Source: Pelagimonas sp. (GTDB taxonomy: Bacteria > Pseudomonadota > Alphaproteobacteria > Rhodobacterales > Rhodobacteraceae). From it: a stretch of 64,000 nucleotides of DNA. Numbering within the stretch: the first letter of the stretch is position 1; every line of letters begins with the position of its first letter. The translations under genes were made by a program, and so were the position numbers. Under the pieces are notes generated by a model. The model saw only the letters and a list, made by a program, of their open reading frames with translations. It had not been told where the DNA came from and did no database searches. The stretch covers positions 1-64,000 of the forward strand of contig JAOARQ010000045.1 of NCBI GenBank assembly GCA_025210455.1. The letters are read 5' to 3'. This document shows positions 11,201-18,655 of this stretch, in pieces.

Positions 11201-14200
11201 AATGCTGTTCAGCGCATTCAGCGGGGCGTTGATCGTCTTGATCACCGCATTCATCACCGTCAGCACCAGCTGTTTGGGTTGAATTTCGGCAGAGGCGGTC
11301 GACCCCGCCTCAAAGATCCGCTGGGCTTCATCCTGCGCAGCAGCGGTAAGGATCAGCAGATCCAGCCCCGGCGGCGGCGGCGAAGGGATCAGTGACAGCA
11401 GAGACTTAAAGACATCCTTTTGCAGCGTCTCAAAATCCAGCTCGACGCTGATCAGTTCCGTTGTCTGCGAAACCGTGATGCGCTCCAACCCATCGCGGGT
11501 TGCAGTGTCGGCACTGCCATCGGCGTTCAGTCCAAAGCCCTGCACTTCCTGGGTGTTGCCCACCGGCAAATCCAGTTGCAGTTTGGCAAAGCTGCCAAGC
11601 GATACGCCAAAGCGTTCAACCGCCGTGACCAGCCCGGTGATCTGTTCATCAATGCCAAGCAGTTCGCGCGCAACTTCCAGTTCCAGTGCTGTGACCAGCA
11701 CGGTCTCACCATCGCTATTTTCGCGTGCAAAGGACGGTTTTCCATCATCATCACGCTGATCAAACTGACCAAACCGCGCATCCTGCGACAGGTCATAGAT
11801 CTCACGATGGGTAAATGAAACGCCGTTGATCTCATGCCGGGGCAGCTCATCGCGCCCACTTTGCAGGAAGTTCAGCAGGAAATCGATGAACTGCGTTGCT
11901 GCCTTGGCCTGATCCTTTTCTTCAAACAGATCATAGAGCGCCTCAAGATCCAATTCACCCGAGAACAGCGCCCGCAGCACGGTTTCTGAGTCAATCGAAT
12001 AGGCCAGATCAATCAAATCATTGGCAGGCACATTCAGGCTGGCGACCGATCCCAGAACCGATACCACATCTTTCTGGAACTGCTGGATAAAGGCCTCGAC
12101 CTCGCCCAGCGAGAAAGAGCGGTTCAGCCGCGCCGACATGTCAAACACGCCATCCAGATTGAACGGTCCGAAATCAGAGGATTTCACGCCAAAGCCAAAT
12201 TCTCCAACCTCAGTGCCAGCCAGATCCAGCCCGGCGTAGATATTTGTGCTGCCCAATCCGATGGTTTCCGTAACCGATGTCGGGGAAAATGCGCGTAACC
12301 CATTGGTTGAGACGGTAAAGCTTTGGCCCTGAACCACGCGTTCGGCATAGGTCAGATCCACCGCAACCGGCTGGTTAAAGGCCGTCTGGCCCAGCGTGAT
12401 CAGGTCAATATCCCAGCCAAAATGCAGATCCAGACCCAGTTTGGCGACGATTTCAGGGCTGAGCTCAAGCGCGCCCAGATCGACATTCAAATTGGTCCCA
12501 ACCGCATCAGCCGCGGTTGACAGCGCATCCTCTAACCCGACGAACGCCCCGGCCAGAACACCATTTGGCGCATAGGCGTGATCTGCTGACAGGCTGATCC
12601 CGTCGACCGTGTCCATCTCAAGCGTGTAGATTGTATCGATGTCGATCAGCGTGAAATCCAGCAGATCGTTCAGATCAAACCCGGTGTCGCGTTTGAGGAA
12701 ATTGATCAGCGCAGCCCCCACGTCGATCCCACCGCGCTGCGAAAAGGTGCCGGTCACTTCGGTTGTGGTCAGGCTTTGCGTTGGGCCAGAATGCGCAGGC
12801 GTAGATGTGTCGCCATTTGGCATGACCGACACGCGCATGATCGCCTCGGATTGCAGGCCGTGGGAATCCTCAACCACATAGCGCAGGTCGAGATCGCCCA
12901 GAATCTCGCCATTCGGGGTAAAGACGATATGCGATGGCCCGGCAATGCGCACCGTCCCGCCCGGATGATCGTCGACCTCAACCACCGTCAACGTGTCGCC
13001 TGCATCCGGGTCGATGTCATTTGCGGCAACGTTCCAGCCAATGGCCTGTCCAGTTTCGACCCCAGCCCGATCATTATGGGCGATGGGGGCGTCATTGGCG
13101 CCAATCACATCAAATGAAACGGTCCGGTTCAGACCACCAACCTCGATATCCAGATAGACGCGCGCTGACTGACCCTGCGCAAGCTGCTCATAGGCCCCGG
13201 CTGCATCCACACGCAGAGTGCCGTCCTGCGCCAGATGGATCTGCGCCCCGCTGGCCAGAGTGATCGTGCCCGGTGTCTGACCATTCACCGCTGTGACCTG
13301 ACCAGCAATCCCCAAAGCCGCCAGAACATTGATCAAAGGCGCCTCTGTGGCGTCTTCCCCCACTGACCCCAATCGGGTGATATTAGCATTGCCCACTTCG
13401 ACATGCAGGGCTGATGTGGTGCTGGCACCGCCTGCATCTGCGATGGTGACGTCAATGCGTGCAAGCCCTTCGAACCCCTGATCAGGGGTAAAGACAACCT
13501 TGTCGCCATCAATCTGTGCGGTGCCATTTTGCGCGCTGACCGCTGTGATCTGCGGGCTTTCGCCGGATTGCAGATCAATGTCATTTTCCAGCACCGCAAC
13601 GCTGACCAGCGTATCAATTGCGGTGGTGGCGTGATCATCGCCCGCGCGTGGTGGGCGGGCCTCGCCATGAATACGGTAGACAATATGCGTCTGTTCACCA
13701 GTGGCGAACTCGATCCTGATATCTTCAAAGATCTTCTGCCCCTCAGGGAGCCAATCAAAATCACCCGCCGGGTCGATTTCATAACTGCCATCAGCATTGA
13801 CCTTGTACGACCCACCAAAGAGCGAGGGCACCCACTGCCCGACCGCATCGGCCGACCCATTCACCCGCGCGACCGTGAACCCCTGACTGCTGTCCGAGAA
13901 AAGCACATGGTCGGTGATTTCTGTAGCCGGGGCCGAGGCACCCACTGAAACGTCCAGCCGGGTTGGCGGGGCAACGTACAGCACAGCTGTGCCCTGTGCC
14001 TCTGCGCCTTGGGAATCGCGAGTCACATAGGTGACCTCAACCCGCCCCGAAACCCCATCGGCGGGTGTGATGCGCAAACGTCCATCGACGATCTGCGCGC
14101 TACCTGCCACGCCCGCATCTGCGCTGATCAGGCTCAGCTGATCTCCCGCATCCGGATCACTATCATTTGCCAGAACATCCAGCAAAACAGGCTGGCCGTG

Positions 14201-17200
14201 TCCAATGCGAAAGCTGTCTTCAGTGGCCGTCGGCGCATCATTTTGCCCCTCAACCGTGATGGCGCGGGTCAGGTTGGTGAACCCGTCAATACTGATGGTG
14301 AACTGGATCTGCTCCGTAGTATTTGCCGGCAAATGCGCAAAGGCATCACCCGGATCAAAGCGTACAGAGCCATCCGCCCCAACAGTCAATGTGCCCTCTT
14401 TGATCGACAGGGGTTGCCCGACATTCACAGCCTCGCCGTTCACCGCAAGGATACGGGTCTCTGGTGACATGCCTTCCAAAAGGCTGGCCAGATCAACCGC
14501 CCCACTGTCTTGGCTGACCCGACCATCAAAGTCACCCAAAGCACTGCGGTAGACGGTCACTTCGGCGGTTCCTGTGGTTTCCACCCCCGATGCATCGCGG
14601 ATTACATAGGTAACCGCGTCCACACCGCTGTAACCTGCCGCAGGCGTATAGCGCAGCGTATTGCCCAGCACCTCAACCGTGCCGCCCGTGTTGCTAGAGG
14701 CTGAAACCAGCGTTAACTGATCCCCCTGATCAACATCGAAATCATTGCTCAAAACCCGCAGGATCGAGGTTTCGCCCGGGTTCACGCCAATCTGATCCAG
14801 CACCGCCACCGGCGCATCGTTCTGCCCGAGAACCTCAAATAGCGCGGTGCCCTCGACCCCGGTGGCCAATTCGTAGGTAAAGCTGACGGTCTGTGCCTGC
14901 CCGGCGGCCAACAGATCAAAATCGCCGTCGGTGCTGAACTGGATCACACCTTCGGGCGTGACGAAAACCGTACCAAAGGCCAGCTTTACCAGGGTATCGA
15001 CATTTTCAACCGCGCCATTGATCGACACCACCGGCGCATCAAATTTATTGCCAAAGTTATGGAATCCGACTGTATCCTCCGACAGACCCTCACCCTGCAG
15101 CACATTCACACCGCTGGCCGCGCCCCCCACTGCCACCTGAAAAGCCTGCCGGATTTCGGTGAACTGGTCCGAAGTCAGTTCAATGTCGTCTTTGCGGAAC
15201 AGCCGGATTTCATTCCATGGCAGATCGGCACTATGCGCGCCAATGGGCCCAAGTGACTCGCGAATACCATCAACCGCGACCTGCGCGATCTGATCAAACA
15301 GCTCAAGCGGGATTTCGACCAGAGCATCGTCAAAGAACTGCAACAGCTGTTGATATTGCTGCTGCCCAAACAGCCTGCTGAAGGTTTCGAAATCAACGTC
15401 GCGCGTGGTTTCCACCAGCGAGTAATCGACCTCGAAATCACCAAAATCGGTGCCACCCGCGCGCACGCTGCCGTTGACCTTGGTGTTGAACAGCGTCAGC
15501 TGCGGATCAACATTCAGCCGCAGCCGATAGTCATAATCCACGTCACCCGAGAAATTATAAGTAACTTCGCCCTCTAACAGGCTGCCAACCGCCCCTGTTG
15601 CCAGAAATTCGACCTGCTGATCAGGGTTCAGCTTTTGTGTAACCCCTTCAAGCGTATAGCTGATATCAACATTATCAGGGTCGAATTTGGCGATCTGCAC
15701 CACTTCGATCCCAGCGTCGACCAGGAAATCAAACCAGTTGAATTCCACGCTGGCGGCCAGTTCAAACCCTTTTGAAACATCAATAAGCGTGTCGACCACC
15801 AGATCAAAGGCGCCGTTCAGCAGGCTTTCAACCTTGCCCGGCAGGTCTTTCACATTGTCGACCAGCGCGCGAACCGCATCAAAGGCACCATCAATCGCCC
15901 CTTCGAGCCCATCATTCAGCGCGTCAATCGCGCCAAAGACATCGCGGATTTCTTCGACACGATCCACGATATTGATCCGAATGCCAAAGGCCTTGAGGAT
16001 ATTTTCAACCGCCCCCAGAACCGGCTTAACCTTGTCGATCAGCCGGTTCATTTCATAGTAAACTGCCCGAACCGATTGCGACACCACATCAATCAGGGGC
16101 TCAACCGTTTCAAAGGTGGCGTTGACCGTGTTCTGAAGCGCGTCAATCGTGCTGGACACCTCATCGAATAGCGAAAAAATTCCCCGCACCGAGGTGGCCA
16201 GATCGTTTTGCACGCCTTTCAGGTGACGTTCAATATCCGCCTGTGGCGCATCTTCGGAAATCAGCTCAAACGCCGGAATTGACGATCCCGTCAGATTGTT
16301 CAATTCGCCATAGACTGTGTTCAGCAGTTGCAGCGCCGGGTTCATCAGCCCCGCCACCAGCCCGGCTGTGTCCAGCTGCGCATCGAACTTGAAACCAGAT
16401 TGCAGCGTCTTGTCGTATTCTTCCTGAAGCTGCAGTCCCGTTTTCGCCGCCAGCGTCGCGCCAGCAATCACCGCGATGACTGGGGGGGCCTTGACGCTTT
16501 TCAAGGCTGCCTTTGAAATGGCATCAATGGCAAAGTTCACCAGTTCAGGCGCGAGTTTTTCAAAGTCGATCGACAGCCCAGCCAGCGTGGTCGCCTGTTC
16601 GACTGTGATTTGCTGTACCCCGGCACGCGGCCCGGTGACGCCATGGCCAAAGCCCTGATATTCTTCGACATTGCCGATGGGCAGGCCAGCCTTGAAGGTC
16701 AGCCCTTCGAACGGGGAAAAGCCTTCTTCTCCGAACAGGTTCCTGACCGATGACAGGATTTCTGTGACGCCAGACTGCTCTGCGGCGGAAAGAACCCTGT
16801 CGCCGCTGACCTCGACCTGCTCCCCTGCTTCTGTGTCCAGCTGGAAATGGCCCGTCCCGTTGGCATCGCGGAAATCAAACGCGCCAAACTGCGCGCGCTC
16901 GGACAGGGCAAGCAATTCAAGCGATTCAAGCTGCGCCCCACCAACATCAAATGTGGGCACAAAATCGCCGCTGCCCAGTTCGATGGATTTCTGAATGAGT
17001 TCACGCAGATTTTGTAGCGCGAAGAAGATCTTGACCTCGTTCTTTTCCTTTGCGGTCAGCTCTTTGATAGCGGTTTTGATGACCTCAACAGCATCAAGAT
17101 CCTTGACCGCTACGATGCCGCGCAGGATTGTTTCGATGCCAAAATCCAGTGAAACTGCCGGCAGCGCCGTTCCATTGTCAGGGGGTGGCGCCCCCAGATC

Positions 17201-18289
17201 ATCCATCAGTTTCAGTAGTGCCGCATCCAGATCGAAATCGGCGTTCAATGTCAGCGCTGCGCGGGCCAGACCTTCCAACGGCAGATCGAGCAGATCCTTG
17301 GTGCCGATAGCAAATCCAAGCCCGGTCATTTTCATATCCGAAACCGCGACACCGGCGTTGATATTGATGCTGCCCAGCCCCGCCGTTGAGGTCACAGCCG
17401 TCGGCGTCAGAGAGGTCAGCCCACCGGTGCCAATGGAAAACCGTTCCCCTGTCGCAACCGGACCGTCGGGAAGATACAGCGCCAGTTCAACAGGCTGATG
17501 AAAAGAGGTTTTCCCCAGAGTAGGCAGGGACACATCCCAACCCAGATTGGCCTGCAAACCAAAACTCAGGTTAAAGGTGGGGCCAAAGGTGACGGGCAGC
17601 GGCACAGAAGAAAATGCCACATCCGAGATTTCATTCGCCAGATCAAAAACCGGATCAAGCTTGGCCCCCAGATTGGTGACAAGCGCATCGCCTGACCGGT
17701 TGTCGGTGGCCTTGAACTCAAGCCCTTTGACTGCATCAAACGACAGTTCAAAGGTGGTGTCGATATCCAGCACCTGCACATCAAGCAGTGAATCCAGATC
17801 AATGGATACAGAGTCGTCCAGGGACTTGAACAGTTCCTGAATGACATCCACCGGCGCTTTCTGGTGGAAAGTACCAGCGATCGCCTGACCGGTTTTGTCG
17901 GCTGTCTCAAGCGCCGAAACCCCGGCGATCGCAATGGATTGCCCACCAAATTCGACGCTCAGGCTTTGCTGACGGCCCTGACTATCGACCCAATTCAGCT
18001 GGGCCTGTCGTGTGACACCCTGCGCCAGCCCTTCGGCAGCGGGCCCAGCATCAAACAGGACAGTCCCGTCAGTGAACAGGAAAAACCGCGCTCCGTCCGA
18101 GGTTTCGACCCGCTGCACAGTGCTGTCCGTAACCACCCCATTCTGAAGCACTTGCCGGTCAAGCACCACTGCGTCTCGGACCGAGGCAAAGTCAGCTTCT
18201 GTCACCTTGAATACGTGCTTTGCACCGGTCGAGGTTACGATGCCACCATCAGAGGCAACTTCAGTCACAGAATCTTTCACGCGCGGCAT
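2228..18289 (-). CDS. Giant 5,353-residue secreted repeat protein (Ig-like/RTX/DUF4114, 24 tandem 49-aa repeats)
   Basis: Layout by residue: 1-157 unique N-terminus without a signal peptide; ~158-1046 unfamiliar module A; ~1050-1870 cadherin/VCBS-like modules with repeated NDAP(V/T)A and LANDxDPDAGDxL motifs; ~1876-2743 module B, a diverged copy of A; ~2750-2930 further cadherin-like modules; ~2940-3000 RTX-like nonapeptides (GGAGDDAINGAGGDD); ~3096-4306 24 repeats of about 49 residues; ~4307-4660 a cadherin-like module and a serralysin-like RTX block; then Ig-like modules; C-terminal ~260 residues RTX plus DUF4114 (GFEDLLGGGDRDYEDLVF). The lack of a signal peptide and the RTX/DUF4114 end fit type I secretion, with calcium-dependent folding outside the cell. 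I noticed only two cysteines (2462, 2466). ATG at 18289 is the first start in frame; AAGAGGG lies directly against it, which is closer than usual. Function beyond adhesin or matrix protein is unknown. Confidence 0.88.
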   Translation of the reverse strand: MPRVKDSVTEVASDGGIVTSTGAKHVFKVTEADFASVRDAVVLDRQVLQNGVVTDSTVQRVETSDGARFFLFTDGTVLFDAGPAAEGLAQGVTRQAQLNWVDSQGRQQSLSVEFGGQSIAIAGVSALETADKTGQAIAGTFHQKAPVDVIQELFKSLDDSVSIDLDSLLDVQVLDIDTTFELSFDAVKGLEFKATDNRSGDALVTNLGAKLDPVFDLANEISDVAFSSVPLPVTFGPTFNLSFGLQANLGWDVSLPTLGKTSFHQPVELALYLPDGPVATGERFSIGTGGLTSLTPTAVTSTAGLGSININAGVAVSDMKMTGLGFAIGTKDLLDLPLEGLARAALTLNADFDLDAALLKLMDDLGAPPPDNGTALPAVSLDFGIETILRGIVAVKDLDAVEVIKTAIKELTAKEKNEVKIFFALQNLRELIQKSIELGSGDFVPTFDVGGAQLESLELLALSERAQFGAFDFRDANGTGHFQLDTEAGEQVEVSGDRVLSAAEQSGVTEILSSVRNLFGEEGFSPFEGLTFKAGLPIGNVEEYQGFGHGVTGPRAGVQQITVEQATTLAGLSIDFEKLAPELVNFAIDAISKAALKSVKAPPVIAVIAGATLAAKTGLQLQEEYDKTLQSGFKFDAQLDTAGLVAGLMNPALQLLNTVYGELNNLTGSSIPAFELISEDAPQADIERHLKGVQNDLATSVRGIFSLFDEVSSTIDALQNTVNATFETVEPLIDVVSQSVRAVYYEMNRLIDKVKPVLGAVENILKAFGIRINIVDRVEEIRDVFGAIDALNDGLEGAIDGAFDAVRALVDNVKDLPGKVESLLNGAFDLVVDTLIDVSKGFELAASVEFNWFDFLVDAGIEVVQIAKFDPDNVDISYTLEGVTQKLNPDQQVEFLATGAVGSLLEGEVTYNFSGDVDYDYRLRLNVDPQLTLFNTKVNGSVRAGGTDFGDFEVDYSLVETTRDVDFETFSRLFGQQQYQQLLQFFDDALVEIPLELFDQIAQVAVDGIRESLGPIGAHSADLPWNEIRLFRKDDIELTSDQFTEIRQAFQVAVGGAASGVNVLQGEGLSEDTVGFHNFGNKFDAPVVSINGAVENVDTLVKLAFGTVFVTPEGVIQFSTDGDFDLLAAGQAQTVSFTYELATGVEGTALFEVLGQNDAPVAVLDQIGVNPGETSILRVLSNDFDVDQGDQLTLVSASSNTGGTVEVLGNTLRYTPAAGYSGVDAVTYVIRDASGVETTGTAEVTVYRSALGDFDGRVSQDSGAVDLASLLEGMSPETRILAVNGEAVNVGQPLSIKEGTLTVGADGSVRFDPGDAFAHLPANTTEQIQFTISIDGFTNLTRAITVEGQNDAPTATEDSFRIGHGQPVLLDVLANDSDPDAGDQLSLISADAGVAGSAQIVDGRLRITPADGVSGRVEVTYVTRDSQGAEAQGTAVLYVAPPTRLDVSVGASAPATEITDHVLFSDSSQGFTVARVNGSADAVGQWVPSLFGGSYKVNADGSYEIDPAGDFDWLPEGQKIFEDIRIEFATGEQTHIVYRIHGEARPPRAGDDHATTAIDTLVSVAVLENDIDLQSGESPQITAVSAQNGTAQIDGDKVVFTPDQGFEGLARIDVTIADAGGASTTSALHVEVGNANITRLGSVGEDATEAPLINVLAALGIAGQVTAVNGQTPGTITLASGAQIHLAQDGTLRVDAAGAYEQLAQGQSARVYLDIEVGGLNRTVSFDVIGANDAPIAHNDRAGVETGQAIGWNVAANDIDPDAGDTLTVVEVDDHPGGTVRIAGPSHIVFTPNGEILGDLDLRYVVEDSHGLQSEAIMRVSVMPNGDTSTPAHSGPTQSLTTTEVTGTFSQRGGIDVGAALINFLKRDTGFDLNDLLDFTLIDIDTIYTLEMDTVDGISLSADHAYAPNGVLAGAFVGLEDALSTAADAVGTNLNVDLGALELSPEIVAKLGLDLHFGWDIDLITLGQTAFNQPVAVDLTYAERVVQGQSFTVSTNGLRAFSPTSVTETIGLGSTNIYAGLDLAGTEVGEFGFGVKSSDFGPFNLDGVFDMSARLNRSFSLGEVEAFIQQFQKDVVSVLGSVASLNVPANDLIDLAYSIDSETVLRALFSGELDLEALYDLFEEKDQAKAATQFIDFLLNFLQSGRDELPRHEINGVSFTHREIYDLSQDARFGQFDQRDDDGKPSFARENSDGETVLVTALELEVARELLGIDEQITGLVTAVERFGVSLGSFAKLQLDLPVGNTQEVQGFGLNADGSADTATRDGLERITVSQTTELISVELDFETLQKDVFKSLLSLIPSPPPPGLDLLILTAAAQDEAQRIFEAGSTASAEIQPKQLVLTVMNAVIKTINAPLNALNSIFPGVNLGTVGEISADQLNNGFDAALDFAFGVVRDGFKALFDSFDLIVDFMRPIASGGSAAITDNLGRWVELFFDEVTRLDLGIFDKLAQGLKDFQIGWCPIGCWHPLHGFGETLEDWLGHIRKIFHGGSEQNYQGGVRGFINDARDVIATADKFIADITAFDPLPMVDYALGHVRGLLENAAEEISLEVSTGFNLFDAKISAGIDLIQTAAFDPDAVEAVYTYGGQEVRAGLGETVTFDAQGTAGEVTKGEVEYLFSGNVDYDYRLEIDITPVLNLFETQIRAKLKLGSEEIDLSHAYSLLKTGETSPLRGDGLLSQFDEALIELNFDILNKVIGAVQKQVADMLGIDIPDHIQLEDNQVLLFFLEDVPLGQDRFDSITHEFDVRLVDEITQTLGNIAPVAQDAALLYDASGARLPTAVALSVSDVDNDSLSFRVASGADLGTFSFVGDKVIFVPRIGLDGVHQAEIVVSDGQAETAFALNLSENSLAELSSTPQIDLGLSRDSSGQLAANDADGQSVTFSLRSALPPEFGTFTLAADGSYQINLTAEAAGSQAVTVGLYDGIATREVTLTIIAKSNQPDQAIFGTAADEVLTGTSGNDTIEGGAGDDAINGAGGDDILVDHAGSDTYRGGAGADLLRSALSVAEVRSGLRLDRGDGAGRVLIELGGTTDVIHSDIEQVQFRDGLLTITQTPAAGALFSIELRDTAGVVHGSGTFFDTGTLSLESYGNGVLVRRLRIDAENVEPWRERLEIFDETGALIREELTEDNGILGTYLYADGVLRSRFEQDSEQVAAFVEELREYDETGTLTYLRSLLDTGFTKEERYTDGVLRSRIVHDTGNNESWGRRETTYDASGDITEVKTLFDNSDTQTDAYIGGIVRETQRVDHAGSEIWRDYSSSFDASGALIREVINFDDGLEVTNTYQSAVLNTRLERDLGDTNPFVERFRQFDDNGNITFERNTSDQGVYAEYTYAADRSYVWTEEDRDNAFGWDRFETTYDSNGVITGQVRIDDNGLKTTYSFTNGIETRRFEEDLGNAVDFTTRDTSYGADGQTIVQQDIHYDDGVLDQIRTAANGVVTTYHHDPSGTLRARLETAPVGVESFVKRQRIYEENGQVTREITDEASGTRTTTTYVNTYTRVRLREDLGNTEAWASYEEQFGTDGKVATEIVTGDDGLVTTYTYADGVLTHRLEQARGGGYDFILRERHYNPSGQVTHETDTTTDGLDRSYGYSNGHLRSKFQRDITGTRDWETIDTRYGTDGRIAEETTLFDTGLQKVVTYASDRSRVEIETDTKGAFSWQRFETSYRADGVITGQLRIDDDGLRVTYSFDAAGETVSRLEQDLGNAHGFLERLQEYDATGAVVRELTTADDGTSREIVHAPNGVETVYERDASGALTRRFETDHKNAIDFETRERLYDAAGNVAAETVLFDDGTVTDYTYENGHLRRKFEQDHDNTQSWQSYETRYDAQGRVALEVVVQDSGLRVTRTYSEGTLTERFEEDLTNQDFYITRKRFYDADGQVNRELLTRDNGVAEEFRYSGGNTVSWIEDDLQNAHGWTRFETYYDTAGRIREQLRIDDDGLQLRYVYEAGVLVREDRTDGPNVKPYHSLTRIYNADGTLKSAQSVEDDGSQIAFSYENGLLTQQLHSDPTDVLPFTQRLQKFRADGVVIFDRKEMDDGTVSQRVAADTGLETTSYFGADGALTQTHERDLSNLHSYAERMRYYGDSGALIREIETQDNGVQVTRHFENGTLNRALFEDLGEAHQWASIVVDYDAAGNITRELLTEDSGTQIENTYADGVLIRRIERDAGNTAQFKQIDQQFDAAGNLISETTEQDNGTIVTLTSKDGTITGERLEDRGNVKTWLSLQSNFGEDGQRIGQNTLYDDGTTSTTTFDAGAPVTLVENDLQNARDYAQRTVIYDQSGGVRLETHVLNDGRRVVSETPLNLTTENDAPVFLTSNLAAVSAGGSYQIRALDPDSASVTYRLIEGEGFALNGDTGVLTHIGAAVAVPTSYSLMVEASDGSLATQQSLTVFVSPGGVITDGSGVQPGAGADVFATGPEARAHIGAGGDDTFLVSAGQDAPLWDYATVTPSGTLTTANGNAELADLSGLVRLSGRYDGGAGRDVMQASDRSEALLLHHAPTGQVSDFAPLLTSVEVLSLGGGDDLVDLAGSLPALAYQTSVTIDGGAGDDTLIGGAGQDSLTGGDGADLFAFSGATLIGRQIITDFTIGTDKIALWDFGLSDFDQAVQDGSLVLTVENGDTVITVAGQGGSVVLKGVTQPLSASDIQLRNAPLAINDIALASDTGVQGDFVTTASQPEFSFTVASGSTVEIDWGQGYVSYAPGVVSTDSTRLDTPQTYAAPEVLPVGVHTATIRVTAADGTQSTQTQRFAINSAPQINDGSVVVAPEGPGRRYIVDLGIADVEGQALSVNVQNGDAFGTFGLSDGALVFDALPSLSGEHTLQVDISDGFETTSAMLNLRVADTFNATDDVIRIGAKQTYAGNLSHVISPEGPLTFTNISGAFSQFGALTLAADGSIFFDPIDTVNGSFTLRYSAKDSYSSAEGTVTFLVDAQGPAAGNLSLSDASGAPIGFTTKDRRPALSFSTETGAKIAVDWGAGFVDYGVALAGVQRYLAPADLSVGQQIVTLRLTDEFGNINTVSQTVEITGTGSEPATVNGNSESNVITAGGGSQIIKPGAGDDLIVLGGGEDTIADRLDHILGDTVNDFGTDDQLVFTDTQIARDQLTVTQGSALLDVDTNRDGISDGRIVLKGDFTTGDFIVIGRNGATTITYETFLPQLANQQAVNAAQVNGIVSQEYLTGDGATDFRVTLNDMAQAGFDNVVGVYEIDASGNIVDTRILFANANSDIATIANITGVEAGHRLGFFVVQDAAHWASTLEQSDVLSFVDSSGAAGNVADGSALSLAVNGLATDEIVFHSFDAALNADGVEHVLSGVDRGGRSISIGFEDLLGGGDRDYEDLVFRVEAMDALPFV
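5370..9003 (-). repeat. 24 tandem ~49-residue repeats inside the giant protein (YD-like)
   Basis: Residues ~3096-4306 of the giant protein consist of 24 repeats of 48-50 residues, three of which are about 12 residues longer. The consensus is roughly RxExDxxNxxxWxxRxxxYDxxGxIxxExxxxDDGxxxxYxYxxGxLx. The YDxxG core recalls Rhs YD repeats, but that family usually has a period near 20 residues. Copies 7, 13 and 19 carry the extra ~12 residues, exactly six units apart. Copies 6, 12 and 17 share the RFETxY...RIDDxGL variant. The DNA copies are diverged, so this is an old protein repeat and not a young microsatellite. Confidence 0.8.
10060..12660 (-). repeat. Module B: ~870-residue duplicated segment of the giant protein
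   Basis: Residues ~1876-2743. It runs from FDLNDLLDFTLIDIDTIYTLE through GNTQEVQGFG, LERITVSQTTELISVELDFETL and EVEYLFSGNVDYDYRLEID to the LLFFLEDVPLGQDRF end. Each marker has a counterpart in the same order in module A. The central part reads as long amphipathic helices and the flanks as beta-rich. It carries the only cysteines noticed in the protein (WCPIGCWHP, 10892-10906). I do not recognise the family. Confidence 0.75.
15150..17815 (-). repeat. Module A: ~890-residue duplicated segment of the giant protein
   Basis: Residues ~158-1046. The matching markers are IDLDSLLDVQVLDIDTTFELS, GNVEEYQGFG, VQQITVEQATTLAGLSIDFEKL, EVTYNFSGDVDYDYRLRLN (VDYDYR from residue 917, nt 15541) and IRLFRKDDIELTSDQF. 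They occur in the same order as in module B (VDYDYR there from residue 2623). The two copies are diverged at protein level, so the duplication is old. Confidence 0.75.
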
Positions 18290-18655
18290 CCCTCTTAGCT
18301 GTTCCGGCGCGGCCCAGCGGCTATCAAGCCTGCAAGACCGGCCGGAGCACTCAATTCAGTCTGACAATTGCGTAAAATGCCTCTGGTTTACGCACCAACA
18401 GCGCTGCGCAGAATTTGGACAGAGTGGCAAATCTCGTGGACAGATTGTAGCATTGGGGGAGTGATGCAAAGAAAACCCTACCCTTTTGGGTAGGAAGTCA
18501 ATGGCCGATGCAACGAAAGATGCCCGTATCGCCTGTGCGACAGTCCATCCTTTGGCGATCTGGCTCTGAGCCCGGAATTCAGGCCATTTGTGACTAGGGT
18601 CTGACTATCGGCTGCCGCGAGGCGATGCAGACCAGTGGGAATGCACACAATACTG
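18290..18655. other. Intergenic stretch upstream of the giant gene
   Basis: This 366-bp stretch must carry the promoter of the leftward giant gene near 18290-18430, but I cannot pick a convincing -35/-10 pair. Its right half holds the aminotransferase terminator at 18466-18494. No credible gene lies here. Confidence 0.5.
18466..18494 (-). terminator. Rho-independent terminator for the aminotransferase gene
   Basis: On the - strand a perfect 7-bp stem CCTACCC/GGGTAGG (18477-18494) with an AAAA loop is followed by GTTTTCTTT. It lies about 160 bases past the aminotransferase stop. Confidence 0.7.
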
